Positions 52,794-61,859 of a stretch of DNA of 64,000 nt are shown here, one piece after another. The translations under genes and the position numbers were made by a program. The first letter of the stretch is position 1, and the number at the start of each line of letters is the position of its first letter. The DNA lies in assembly GCF_042610425.1 (NCBI RefSeq), contig NZ_JBGJZM010000001.1, positions 806,001 through 870,000 of the forward strand, read 5' to 3'. Below the pieces are notes generated by a model, which saw only the letters and a program-made list of their open reading frames with translations, was not told the origin of the DNA and ran no database searches. This stretch comes from Ectobacillus sp042610425 (GTDB lineage: Bacteria > Bacillota > Bacilli > Bacillales > Bacillaceae_G).

Positions 52794-53225
52794 ATGATGC
52801 ATGTATCACAGAAGGAAATAGAAGTACGCTATGCTGAAACGGACCAAATGGGAGTTGTGTACCACGCAAATTATGTTGTATGGCTTGAACTAGGAAGAAC
52901 TCAGCTTATCGAGGATTTAGGAGTTTCCTACATACAAATGGAACAGGATGGGATTGTGTCGCCGGTTCTAGATTTACAAATTTCGTATCGTAAGGCGATG
53001 AGGTACGGCGAAAAGGCATTTGTGAAAACGTGGATTGAAACAATAAATCCAGTACGTGTTATATATGGTTACGAAATATGGAATGAACAAGGTGAGGTTT
53101 GTATTACTGCGAAAACTACGAATATCTTAGTGCGTCGGGATACATTTCGTCCAGTATCGTTCAAAAAATTATATCCAGAATGGTATACGGCCTATGAAGC
53201 GGCAAAAAAAGAGCCAGAAGCGTAA
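52794..53225 (+). CDS. yneP: Acyl-CoA thioesterase YneP
   Basis: The 143-residue hotdog-fold protein has the 4HBT motif YAETDQMGVVYHANYVVWLE, with the catalytic Asp in TDQMG. This is the YbgC/YneP group, acting on short acyl-CoA or 4-hydroxybenzoyl-CoA-like substrates. AGAGGGAG precedes the ATG at 52794; a longer in-frame start is not supported. Conserved order before yneR (yneQ of B. subtilis is absent here). Confidence 0.92.
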   Translation: MMHVSQKEIEVRYAETDQMGVVYHANYVVWLELGRTQLIEDLGVSYIQMEQDGIVSPVLDLQISYRKAMRYGEKAFVKTWIETINPVRVIYGYEIWNEQGEVCITAKTTNILVRRDTFRPVSFKKLYPEWYTAYEAAKKEPEA

Positions 53226-53270
53226 TCGTTTCGGCTTTTTTTCCATTTTAGGACGGAGCTTTCAGTGCTT

Positions 53271-53561
53271 TTATTTTGTAAAATGAAAAGTAGGATCTTC
53301 GTCACCATTTTTGTATGTAATAGAAAGATCTTGACCATCGAAGTACCACTCATCATCTTGCTCTATATAAAAGGTAATTCCAATCTCGCTTACCTCTGTT
53401 GCTGCTTGAATAGGTATGTCCTTTCGTATGCCAAGAGAGAATCCTTTATGAATGGTACTCTCCCCTCCATATCGTACGAAAAAACATAGTGAATCTCCGT
53501 CTTGAAGCATGAGTTCGTCCTTATACCAGTTTGCTGCATCTTTTGATATGCTTATATTCAT
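53271..53561 (-). CDS. yneR: HesB/IscA-fold protein YneR
   Basis: The 96-residue protein has the HesB-like fold seen in YneR/YqkB (DAANWYKDELMLQDGDSLCFFVRYGG). It contains one Cys (LCFF) and lacks the Cys-X-Cys pair of true A-type iron-sulfur carriers, so it probably does not carry a cluster in the classical way. Function unknown. AGGAGG precedes the ATG. Confidence 0.88.
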   Translation of the reverse strand: MNISISKDAANWYKDELMLQDGDSLCFFVRYGGESTIHKGFSLGIRKDIPIQAATEVSEIGITFYIEQDDEWYFDGQDLSITYKNGDEDPTFHFTK

Positions 53562-53603
53562 TCGTTACACCTCCTCTACTAAACATCCCTCTTTCCTCAT
53601 TAT

Positions 53604-53657
53604 AAAAAATAACGAAAAGAGCTGCTATATTTATGCTTAGCAAATTCTCTTTTCGTT
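53604..53657 (-). terminator. Terminator after plsY
   Basis: On the minus strand AACGAAAAGAG and CTCTTTTCGTT form a stem with a long loop, followed by ATTTTTTA. Confidence 0.75.
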
Positions 53658-53663
53658 AGTATG

Positions 53664-54242
53664 TTAAAATTTAACTTTTGGTTCGGTTTTATTCAAAATG
53701 CGTGTGATGTTGGCCCTATGACGATAAAAGACAAAGAGAGCTAACAATGAAATAGTAAGGAGAAACGGCTTGTCATTAATAATGATACCTGAAATAACTC
53801 CTGCAATTGCTGCAATCATAGACGATAAGGATACATATTTTGTAGTGAAAAGAAGCACTAAGAAAACAGAGACTAAGATAATAAAAATAATTGGTTGATA
53901 AAACAATAGAACACCTGCTGATGTTGCTACAGCCTTTCCACCGCGGAAATTAGCAAACACAGGATACATATGACCGATTACGGCAACAATACCAAATAAA
54001 AGTGGATGAATGGTTAGACCAAATAATACAGGCAATGATGCTGCCAGTGTCCCTTTCAATATATCAGCTGCTGTAACGGTAAATCCAGCTTTTTTTCCTA
54101 AAGTACGGAACGTATTTGTCGCTCCTAAATTGCCACTTCCGTGTTGCCGAATATCTACTCCGTAGCCAACTTTTCCAACAATTAATGCAAAAGGGATACT
54201 ACCAAGCAAATACGCGACAATGAATAAGATATAAGTAAGCAT
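53664..54242 (-). CDS. plsY: Acyl-phosphate glycerol-3-phosphate acyltransferase PlsY
   Basis: PlsY makes lysophosphatidate from acyl phosphate and glycerol-3-phosphate. The 192-residue membrane protein has about five segments and the three signature loops: GSIPFALIVGK, GSGNLGATNTFRTLGKKAGF and FRGGKAVATSAGVLL. GAGAATC (weak AAGGAG as TTTAAAGGAG) precedes the ATG. Conserved next to yneR. Confidence 0.95.
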   Translation of the reverse strand: MLTYILFIVAYLLGSIPFALIVGKVGYGVDIRQHGSGNLGATNTFRTLGKKAGFTVTAADILKGTLAASLPVLFGLTIHPLLFGIVAVIGHMYPVFANFRGGKAVATSAGVLLFYQPIIFIILVSVFLVLLFTTKYVSLSSMIAAIAGVISGIIINDKPFLLTISLLALFVFYRHRANITRILNKTEPKVKF

Positions 54243-54517
54243 AAGTTCGATTCTCCTTTAAAAAGGTACTAACGTTTTCCTAAGTCAATCCATCATTTAT
54301 TGTACCATACAATAAAAAAACTGTGTAAACAACTATCTATTTGAAGTTTAACCGACCTTTCTATTTTGTAAAAGGCTGAGCTAAATATGATATGATAGAA
54401 TTATTAAAGTAAACTGATGGAATAGGAAACAAAAAATAGTCATGAATCACTTATGTAATATTTACATTACAAAATTAGCGAGTTTTTCGTTTGAAATAAT
54501 AGCTAGGAGGGAATTAT

Positions 54518-55192
54518 ATGAGTAAAACGGTGCTGCTCGTAGAAGATGAACAGCGCCTTCGCGAAATCGTCTCCGATTATTTTAAGAGCGAGGGATTTAC
54601 CGTGGTGGAGGCTGAGGACGGCAAGCAGGCTCTTTTGCAGTTCGAAGCGCACAACATTGATTTAGTCATACTCGATATTATGCTACCTGAAATTGATGGG
54701 TGGTCTGTGTGTCGTCGTATTCGAAAGGAATCCGTAGTGCCGATTATTATGCTAACTGCACGTTCCGATGAAGAGGATACATTGCTTGGATTTGAATTAG
54801 GAGCAGATGAATATGTTACAAAGCCATTTAGTCCGAAAGTTCTAGTAGCAAGGGCAAAAACATTATTAAAACGAGCAGAAGGATTAATCGGCCAGGATGA
54901 AAATATGCTATCGCTATGTGGAATTGAGGTTAATAAACTATCTCGTACTGTCATTGTTAATGGGAATGAAATTATATTAACACATAAAGAATTTGAATTG
55001 TTGTTATACTTAATGGAGAATAAAGGGATTGTCTTATCACGCCAGCATTTATTAGACCAACTGTGGGGCTATGATTATTATGGAGACGACCGGACAGTGG
55101 ATACTCATATAAAAAAACTTCGAAATAAACTAGGCGAGCGTGCAAAGCATATTGCAACCGTTATTCGAGTGGGTTATAAGTTTGAAGAGTAG
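54518..55192 (+). CDS. OmpR/PhoB-family response regulator without adjacent kinase
   Basis: The 224-residue protein has a receiver domain with acidic pocket (VEDEQ), phosphoacceptor Asp in LVILDIMLPEIDG, Thr in MLTARS, Lys in VTKPFSP, and an OmpR winged helix (LTHKEFELLLYLMENKGIVL, TVDTHIKKLRNKLG). TAGGAGG precedes the ATG. No histidine kinase gene is next to it: only 138 bp separate it from htrA. The region before htrA holds three 11-bp-spaced TTCAC repeats, a likely target of this regulator. Confidence 0.93.
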   Translation: MSKTVLLVEDEQRLREIVSDYFKSEGFTVVEAEDGKQALLQFEAHNIDLVILDIMLPEIDGWSVCRRIRKESVVPIIMLTARSDEEDTLLGFELGADEYVTKPFSPKVLVARAKTLLKRAEGLIGQDENMLSLCGIEVNKLSRTVIVNGNEIILTHKEFELLLYLMENKGIVLSRQHLLDQLWGYDYYGDDRTVDTHIKKLRNKLGERAKHIATVIRVGYKFEE

Positions 55193-55252
55193 AACATTTC
55201 ATATCAAAAATGAGTTGACCTCCTTTTAGGAAATTCTACAATATTTTTGAAA

Positions 55253-55279
55253 TTCACTAGGAGTTCACAATGAATTCAC
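55253..55279 (+). promoter_or_regulatory. Three TTCAC direct repeats at 11-bp spacing before htrA
   Basis: TTCAC begins at 55253, 55264 and 55275, with extended units ATTCAC, GTTCAC and ATTCAC. Direct repeats at 11-bp phase on one DNA face are the usual binding form for PhoB/OmpR-type regulators. They lie about 55 bp before the htrA start, upstream of a TACACT that could be the -10. Confidence 0.7.
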
Positions 55280-55330
55280 AGTACTCTATTACACTAGGAT
55301 TACGATGGATTTGAGAGGAGAATAAAACAT

Positions 55331-56521
55331 ATGGGATACTACGATGAGAATGAGACAGTTACAAGAGAAGATAAAAACGCACGTCCTCGCACAGGAAAAG
55401 GATACTTTGTCTCAGGATTAGTGGGTGCATTTATTGGGGCAATAACCATAACTGCTGCGAGTCCATATATTTCAAATATGCAAAATACAAAGCAGACGCA
55501 GCAAGTACAACAAGTTCAGGGGACAGCTATACCGGTTGTACAAAATACGAAGTCTACAGATATAGCTGGTATGGTAGATGGTGCAAAAGATGCAGTGGTA
55601 AGTGTTATGAACTATCAAACTACTGATGCTCAATCTAATAAAACACAACAGACCGGTACAGGCTCAGGTGTTATTTATAAAAAAGTCGGAAATCAAGCAT
55701 TTATTGTGACAAACAACCATGTTGTAGAAGGAGCAAAGCAGCTTGAGGTTACACTTAGTAATGGAAAGAAGCTCCAAGCAAAATTAGTTGGTACCGATCA
55801 ATGGCTTGATTTAGCTGTTGTACAAATTGACGGGACGGATGTTACAAAAATTGCCACTTTGGGAAATTCAGACAATGTTCGTGCTGGTGACACAGCCATT
55901 GCTATTGGGAGTGCACTTGGTTTTGCAGGTACGGTGACGGAAGGGATTATAAGTAGTAAAGATCGTGAAATTCCAGTGGACATTAATGGAGATGGAAAAG
56001 AAGATTGGCAAGCACAGGTTATTCAAACAGATGCAAGTATAAATCCTGGTAACAGCGGGGGAGCACTTCTCAATGCAAATGGTGAAGTAATTGGAATTAA
56101 TTCTAGTAAAATTGCACAGCAAGCAGTAGAGGGAATTGGATTTGCGATTCCCATTAACGTTGCCAAGCCTACACTGGATGCACTAGAAAAAGATGGTCAA
56201 GTGAAACGACCATTTATGGGTATTCAACTAAGCTCATTAGACGAACTTCCTAGCGTCATTTCGGATCGTTTAAAAATACCTAAAGATGTAACGGGCGGCG
56301 TTTTAGTTGCAGATGTGACAGCAAATTCACCTGCGGGCAAGGCAGGACTTCAACGTTATGATTTAATAGTTGGACTTGATGATCAAAACATAGAAAATAG
56401 CGTTGAATTTAGAAAGTACTTGTATGATAAGAAAAAAGTTGGCGATAAAGTAGTTGTTTCCTACTATCGAGACGGGCAAAAACAGCAAAAAACAATCATA
56501 CTTGATGCAATAACTAATTAG
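55331..56521 (+). CDS. HtrA-like serine protease (DegP family)
   Basis: The 396-residue protein has a short cytosolic N-terminus, one membrane segment (about 24-46), a trypsin-like domain with catalytic triad His130 (TNNHVVEG), Asp160 (WLDLAVVQI) and Ser242 (NPGNSGGALL), and one C-terminal PDZ domain (about 290-390). It degrades or refolds misfolded exported proteins. B. subtilis has HtrA, HtrB and HtrC; which orthologue this is is not clear. GAGAGGAG precedes the ATG. It is downstream of a response regulator and its likely operator. Confidence 0.93.
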   Translation: MGYYDENETVTREDKNARPRTGKGYFVSGLVGAFIGAITITAASPYISNMQNTKQTQQVQQVQGTAIPVVQNTKSTDIAGMVDGAKDAVVSVMNYQTTDAQSNKTQQTGTGSGVIYKKVGNQAFIVTNNHVVEGAKQLEVTLSNGKKLQAKLVGTDQWLDLAVVQIDGTDVTKIATLGNSDNVRAGDTAIAIGSALGFAGTVTEGIISSKDREIPVDINGDGKEDWQAQVIQTDASINPGNSGGALLNANGEVIGINSSKIAQQAVEGIGFAIPINVAKPTLDALEKDGQVKRPFMGIQLSSLDELPSVISDRLKIPKDVTGGVLVADVTANSPAGKAGLQRYDLIVGLDDQNIENSVEFRKYLYDKKKVGDKVVVSYYRDGQKQQKTIILDAITN

Positions 56522-56524
56522 TAA

Positions 56525-56552
56525 AAAGGCTCTTTCTGTTGAAAGAGCCTTG
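56525..56552 (+). terminator. Rho-independent terminator after htrA
   Basis: AAGGCTCTTTC pairs with GAAAGAGCCTT, followed by GCTTATTT. Confidence 0.75.
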
Positions 56553-56588
56553 CTTATTTGGCTATACTAGAAAAAAGGGGGAATTACT

Positions 56589-56996
56589 ATGCAAAATCCA
56601 ACACGCGAAGAAATTGGTCAATTATTAAAGAAAAGCAAAACGATAGCTGTAGTAGGATTGTCTGATAATCCTGAAAGAACGTCTTATATGGTTGCAAAAG
56701 CAATGCAAGATGCCGGTTACAAAATTATTCCTGTAAATCCGAAAGCAGATTATGTTCTTGGTGAGAAGTCCGTAAAAGCGCTTACTGAAATTGAAGGTCA
56801 TGTAGATATTGTCGATGTATTTCGTCGATCTGAATTTTTAATGGAAGTAGCAAAGGATTTTGTTAAAATTGATGCAGATATCTTCTGGGCTCAACTTGGT
56901 TTACAAGATGAAGATACTTATGAATTTTTAAAAGAACAGGGTTATACAGTAATTATGGATCGTTGTATTAAAGTAGAGCATGCTTTAACAAAATAA
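56589..56996 (+). CDS. yneT: CoA-binding domain protein YneT
   Basis: The 135-residue Rossmann-like protein matches the CoA_binding_2 family (TIAVVGLSDNPERTSYMVAK, IIPVNPKADYVLGEKS, VDVFRRSEFL). Function unknown. GGGGGAATT precedes the ATG. It lies before parE as in B. subtilis. Confidence 0.93.
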   Translation: MQNPTREEIGQLLKKSKTIAVVGLSDNPERTSYMVAKAMQDAGYKIIPVNPKADYVLGEKSVKALTEIEGHVDIVDVFRRSEFLMEVAKDFVKIDADIFWAQLGLQDEDTYEFLKEQGYTVIMDRCIKVEHALTK

Positions 56997-57084
56997 AGGT
57001 AAACAAGACTTTTTATTCGTAGATGTATATACGATTGGTAGACCATGTCATGTGAGGGAGTTTTTAAAGAGAGGCGAGCTGTTC

Positions 57085-57174
57085 ATGAAATTTTTTCGAG
57101 GATGCCTATTAGGATTACTTTTCGTCGTTCCTTTTTGGCTTATTGTTATGTGGATCATATGGAAAAGTTGGTGA
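57085..57174 (+). CDS. 29-aa single-pass membrane peptide
   Basis: Encodes MKFFRGCLLGLLFVVPFWLI followed by VMWIIWKSW: a basic start and one hydrophobic segment, the form of many real small membrane proteins. GAGAGG lies about ten bases before the ATG. It lies between yneT and parE. No family recognised. It is too short to be sure without conservation or expression data. Confidence 0.45.
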   Translation: MKFFRGCLLGLLFVVPFWLIVMWIIWKSW

Positions 57175-57240
57175 ATTGTCCGTCTTACATATTCCTTGGC
57201 ATTGACAAAGTTCATTTTTTTTGAAATAGTAACGTAGAAG

Positions 57241-57270
57241 GAATCCTTGTAGCAACAAGGATTTTTCTTT
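57241..57270 (+). terminator. Rho-independent terminator before parE
   Basis: AATCCTTGT pairs with ACAAGGATT around AGCA, followed by TTTCTTTT. Confidence 0.82.
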
Positions 57271-57332
57271 TGAATCACGTCTACTTACAATGTGATGCAT
57301 ACACTTGTCAAGAATTAGGTACAATGGTATGT

Positions 57333-57353
57333 TATAATAGAAACATATGTTCT
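57333..57353 (+). promoter_or_regulatory. parE promoter with LexA-like box
   Basis: TATAAT (57333-57338) is followed at once by GAAACATATGTTCT (57340-57353), which keeps the SOS core AACATATGTTC but differs at the outer bases. It would cover the transcription start. B. subtilis parEC is known to be LexA-bound. Confidence 0.6.
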
Positions 57354-57381
57354 GATTGTTTGTAGGAAGGGAGTAAAGGCT

Positions 57382-59340
57382 TTGGCACAGCAAATACAAT
57401 ATAACGAAGATGCAATACAAGTGCTAGAAGGGCTCGAAGCGGTACGGAAGCGTCCTGGCATGTATATCGGAAGCACGGACAGCCGCGGATTGCATCATTT
57501 AGTATATGAAATTGTAGATAATTCAGTTGATGAGGCATTAGCTGGATTCGGAAATGAGATAATTATAACGATACATAAGGATAATAGTATAAGTGTAAAA
57601 GACCATGGACGCGGTATGCCAACGGGTATACATAAAACGGGGAAACCTACACCTGAAGTGATTTTAACAGTACTTCATGCTGGTGGAAAATTTGGTCAAG
57701 GTGGCTATAAAACGAGTGGAGGCTTGCACGGAGTAGGTGCCTCTGTTGTAAATGCATTGTCAGAATGGCTTGTCGTAACCATTCGCCGTGATGGTCATGT
57801 TTATCAACAACGTTTTGAAAATGGCGGTAATCCCGTCACCACGTTAGAAGTAACTGGAACAACAAAGGAAACAGGAACGACGCTTCATTTTAAACCAGAT
57901 CCAACTATTTTTAGTACAACTAACTATAACTACGATACATTAAGTGAACGTTTACGAGAATCCGCTTTTTTAATGAAAAATATGAAAATTATTTTAAAGG
58001 ATGAACGTAATGATATTACAGATACTTTTCATTATGAAACTGGTATTGAAGCCTTTGTTACTTATTTGAACGAAGAAAAGGTTGCTTTGCATCCAGTCGT
58101 GTTCTTTGAAGGGGAACAAAATGGAATTGAGGCTGAAATTGCATTTCAATTTCATGATGCATATTCAGAGACTCTACTTTCCTTCGTCAATAACGTAAGA
58201 ACAAAAGATGGCGGAACGCATGAAGTCGGTTTTCGATCAGCGATGACTCGTGTATTTAATGAATACGCTCGTAAAATAGGTGTTTTAAAAGAGAAGGATA
58301 AAAACCTTGAGGGTAGTGATATTCGCGAAGGTTTATCATCGATAGTATCCGTTCGTATTCCTGAGGATATTCTTCAATTTGAAGGACAAACGAAAGGAAA
58401 ATTAGGGACAAGTGAAGCGCGCTCTGCAATTGATGCGATTGTTTCTGAGAATCTTTCCTACTTTTTAGAGGAAAACCCAGATGTAGCAGCTATTTTAATT
58501 AAAAAAGCCGTAAAGGCATTTCAAGCAAGAGAGGCCGCACGTAAAGCGAGAGAAGAAGCGAGAAGTGGTAAAAAGAAAAAACGGACTGAAACATCTCTTA
58601 GCGGAAAACTGACACCTGCACAATCTCGTAATCCACAGCGGAATGAATTGTACTTAGTAGAAGGAGATTCAGCGGGAGGGTCAGCAAAACAAGGACGTGA
58701 CCGACGTTTTCAAGCAGTCCTTCCACTTCGCGGGAAAGTAATTAATACTGAGAAAGCCAAGCTTGCCGATATATTTAAAAACGAAGAAATCAATACGATA
58801 ATTTATGCAATCGGAGGCGGCGTTGGTCCTGAATTTTCGGTAGAGGATATTAACTACGATAAAGTTGTCATCATGACCGATGCAGATACGGACGGGGCAC
58901 ACATTCAGGTTCTATTGCTTACATTCTTTTATCGTTATATGAAGCCACTTCTTGAACAAGGAAAAGTGTTTATTGCACTTCCTCCACTGTACAAAGTGAG
59001 CAAAGGAACAGGTAAAAAAGAAGTGATAGAGTATGCATGGTCAGACGATGAACTAGATCAAGTGACAAAGAAGGTTGGAAAAGGCTATATTCTGCAGCGT
59101 TATAAAGGACTTGGTGAAATGAATGCGGATCAATTGTGGGAAACAACCATGAATCCCGAAACGAGAACGCTCATTCGTGTAAAGATTGAGGATGTTGCTA
59201 GAGCTGAGCGACGCATTTCAACGCTGATGGGGGATAAAGTCGAGCCTCGACGTAAATGGATTGAACGGAACGTGCAGTTCGGACTTCAAGATGATGCTAA
59301 CATTTTGGAAAATGAATTGCTTTCAACGGAGGGTGAATAA
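57382..59340 (+). CDS. parE: DNA topoisomerase IV subunit B, ParE
   Basis: ParE is the ATPase subunit of topoisomerase IV, which decatenates daughter chromosomes. The 652-residue protein has the GHKL motif EIVDNSVDEALAGF, GRGMPTGIH, the GGLHGVGASVVNAL loop, and the TOPRIM motif ELYLVEGDSAGGSAKQGRD with DADTDGAHI. TTG start after GAAGGGAG. parC follows after 2 nt. Confidence 0.97.
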   Translation: MAQQIQYNEDAIQVLEGLEAVRKRPGMYIGSTDSRGLHHLVYEIVDNSVDEALAGFGNEIIITIHKDNSISVKDHGRGMPTGIHKTGKPTPEVILTVLHAGGKFGQGGYKTSGGLHGVGASVVNALSEWLVVTIRRDGHVYQQRFENGGNPVTTLEVTGTTKETGTTLHFKPDPTIFSTTNYNYDTLSERLRESAFLMKNMKIILKDERNDITDTFHYETGIEAFVTYLNEEKVALHPVVFFEGEQNGIEAEIAFQFHDAYSETLLSFVNNVRTKDGGTHEVGFRSAMTRVFNEYARKIGVLKEKDKNLEGSDIREGLSSIVSVRIPEDILQFEGQTKGKLGTSEARSAIDAIVSENLSYFLEENPDVAAILIKKAVKAFQAREAARKAREEARSGKKKKRTETSLSGKLTPAQSRNPQRNELYLVEGDSAGGSAKQGRDRRFQAVLPLRGKVINTEKAKLADIFKNEEINTIIYAIGGGVGPEFSVEDINYDKVVIMTDADTDGAHIQVLLLTFFYRYMKPLLEQGKVFIALPPLYKVSKGTGKKEVIEYAWSDDELDQVTKKVGKGYILQRYKGLGEMNADQLWETTMNPETRTLIRVKIEDVARAERRISTLMGDKVEPRRKWIERNVQFGLQDDANILENELLSTEGE

Positions 59341-59342
59341 AT

Positions 59343-61769
59343 ATGCCACAAGAAAAATATCGTGATCTCCCTTTGGAGGATGTACTAGGTGATCGCTTTG
59401 GTCGTTATAGCAAGTATATCATTCAAGATCGTGCACTGCCTGATGCACGTGATGGTTTGAAGCCTGTACAACGAAGAATCTTATATTCAATGTATGTAGA
59501 AGGTAATGTGCATGATAAGCCGTTTCGAAAAGCAGCTAAAACGGTCGGAAATGTAATTGGTAATTATCATCCGCACGGTGATTCTTCCGTATACGAAGCG
59601 ATGGTGCGTCTCAGCCAAGAATGGAAACTTCGTAATGTTCTCGTTGAAATGCACGGAAATAACGGTAGCATTGACGGGGATCCAGCGGCTGCGATGCGGT
59701 ATACAGAAGCACGTCTTTCACCTATTGCTTCAGAATTGCTTCGTGATATAGATAAACAAACGGTCGAATTTGTTAGTAATTTCGATGATACAAGTGAGGA
59801 ACCTATCGTGCTACCAGCAAGTTTTCCAAATCTACTTGCAAATGGTTCTACGGGGATCTCAGCTGGATATGCAACCGAAATTCCACCTCATCAGCTTGGT
59901 GAAGTCATTGATGCAACAATTATGCGAATTGATAATGCGATGTGCTCTGTTGAGGATTTAATGACCGTTATTAGCGGTCCTGATTTTCCAACTGGTGGCA
60001 TTATTCAAGGAATTGATGGAATAAAGCAGGCGTATAAAACCGGACGTGGAAAAATTATTATTCGTGGTAAAACGAGTATTGAAGATTTACGAACGGGAAA
60101 GCAGCAAATTGTAATTACTGAAATTCCATATGAAGTAAATAAAGCAAATCTTGTTAAAAAAATTGATGATTTGCGAATTGATAAAAAACTTGAAGGTATA
60201 GCAGAAGTTCGTGATGAAACAGACCGTACAGGACTTCGTATCGTCATTGAACTGAAAAAGGATGCAAATGCACAAGCTATATTAAACTACATTTATAAAA
60301 CGACTGATTTACAAATTACTTATAGTTTTAATATGGTTGCGATTCATAACCGCCGTCCAAAGCTTATGAGTTTGCCACAAATTTTAGATGCGTATATTTC
60401 TCATCAGAAGGAAGTTGTTACAAATCGCTCCAAGTTCCTGTTGAAACGGGCAGAGGATCGTCAACACATTGTAGAAGGACTTATGAAAGCTTTATCTATT
60501 CTTGATGAAGTTATTGTAACGATTCGCAGTTCGAAGGATAAACGGAACGCAAAGGATAATTTAATCGGAAAGTTTGCTTTTTCTGAATTACAAGCAGAAG
60601 CAATTGTATCCTTACAATTGTATCGATTAACGAATACCGATATTACTGCATTACAAAATGAAGGAAAAGAGTTGCAAGAGCAGATTCATGAATTACAGTC
60701 TATCCTTGCTAGTGATAAAAAACTTCTTCAGGTTATTAAAACCGATTTGAAACGCGTAAAGAAAACCTATAACGACAACCGCCGTACGGTAGTGGAAGAT
60801 GAAATTCAGGATATTAAAATTGATATGGAAGTAATGATTCCTCACGAAGATGTAATTGTAACGATAACGAAGGAAGGATACGTAAAAAGAACGAGTTGGC
60901 GATCCTATAATGCTTCTAGCGGAAAAGGATTCGGTATGAAGGAAGGCGACCGCCTTTTAGCTAGGTTTGACATTCATACGACTGATACGGTTCTTTTATT
61001 TACAAATAAAGGTAATTATATTTATTTACCTGTGCATGAATTACCAGATATTCGCTGGAAAGATCTTGGGAATTACATTGCAAATATAGTTACCTTAGCT
61101 CGTGATGAAATAATAATGAAAGCAGTTCACGTACAAAATTTTGATGAAGATAACCGCTACGTATGCTTTATTACGAAAAATGGAATGGTAAAAAGAACGG
61201 AATTAAAACAATATAAAGTTCAGCGGTATTCACGTGCTTTAGTTGCTATGAATGTTAAAGATGATGATGAAATTATAAATCTAGTTGTAACAAATGGGAC
61301 AAGTGATATACTGTTCGTGACTCACAATGCTATCGCACTTCGTTTTAGTATGGATGAAATCACTCCTATTGGGGTCCGTGCCGGTGGTGTAAAAGGAATC
61401 TCCCTGAAGGATGATGATTACGTAGTAAACGGTATAACGATAGACGAGGAAGATTCTCTTCTTCTTGTAACGCAGCGCGGAGCCTTGAAAAAAATGAAGG
61501 CGAATCAAATAGAAAGTTCAAATCGTGCAAAAAGAGGACAATCCATCTTTAAAGAATTAAAAACGCATCCATATCGTATTATTGGATTGGAAAAAGTACA
61601 GAGTGCTGACATGCTCTTTGTGAAATCTGAAAAAAATGTAGTAGCACATATTGATACGACTGGATTAAAGTATAAAGATCGTTACAGTAATGGTACGATT
61701 CTTTTTGACACAAGTGCATCGGGACAAATAATCGAAGCTTGGATCGAACCAAGTACAATAGATAAGTAA
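59343..61769 (+). CDS. parC: DNA topoisomerase IV subunit A, ParC
   Basis: ParC is the DNA-breaking subunit. The 808-residue protein has the winged-helix region around GNYHPHGDSSVYEAMVRLSQ, the quinolone-resistance-determining region, with the catalytic Tyr in the AAMRYTEARL motif. The quinolone-relevant residues (the Ser-Ser and Glu in HGDSSVYEA) look wild-type. A C-terminal beta-pinwheel of repeated blades occupies about residues 500-790. ATG is 2 nt after the parE stop, so translation is coupled. Confidence 0.97.
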   Translation: MPQEKYRDLPLEDVLGDRFGRYSKYIIQDRALPDARDGLKPVQRRILYSMYVEGNVHDKPFRKAAKTVGNVIGNYHPHGDSSVYEAMVRLSQEWKLRNVLVEMHGNNGSIDGDPAAAMRYTEARLSPIASELLRDIDKQTVEFVSNFDDTSEEPIVLPASFPNLLANGSTGISAGYATEIPPHQLGEVIDATIMRIDNAMCSVEDLMTVISGPDFPTGGIIQGIDGIKQAYKTGRGKIIIRGKTSIEDLRTGKQQIVITEIPYEVNKANLVKKIDDLRIDKKLEGIAEVRDETDRTGLRIVIELKKDANAQAILNYIYKTTDLQITYSFNMVAIHNRRPKLMSLPQILDAYISHQKEVVTNRSKFLLKRAEDRQHIVEGLMKALSILDEVIVTIRSSKDKRNAKDNLIGKFAFSELQAEAIVSLQLYRLTNTDITALQNEGKELQEQIHELQSILASDKKLLQVIKTDLKRVKKTYNDNRRTVVEDEIQDIKIDMEVMIPHEDVIVTITKEGYVKRTSWRSYNASSGKGFGMKEGDRLLARFDIHTTDTVLLFTNKGNYIYLPVHELPDIRWKDLGNYIANIVTLARDEIIMKAVHVQNFDEDNRYVCFITKNGMVKRTELKQYKVQRYSRALVAMNVKDDDEIINLVVTNGTSDILFVTHNAIALRFSMDEITPIGVRAGGVKGISLKDDDYVVNGITIDEEDSLLLVTQRGALKKMKANQIESSNRAKRGQSIFKELKTHPYRIIGLEKVQSADMLFVKSEKNVVAHIDTTGLKYKDRYSNGTILFDTSASGQIIEAWIEPSTIDK

Positions 61770-61776
61770 CAGATAC

Positions 61777-61815
61777 GAAGAAAAACGAGAGTAATCTGTC
61801 TCTCGTTTTTCTTCG
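61777..61815 (+). terminator. Rho-independent terminator after parC
   Basis: GAAGAAAAACGAGAG pairs with CTCTCGTTTTTCTTC with a small loop. Confidence 0.88.
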
Positions 61816-61859
61816 CTTTCATTGATGAGATTACTACAGGATAACAAGGAGGATATTGA

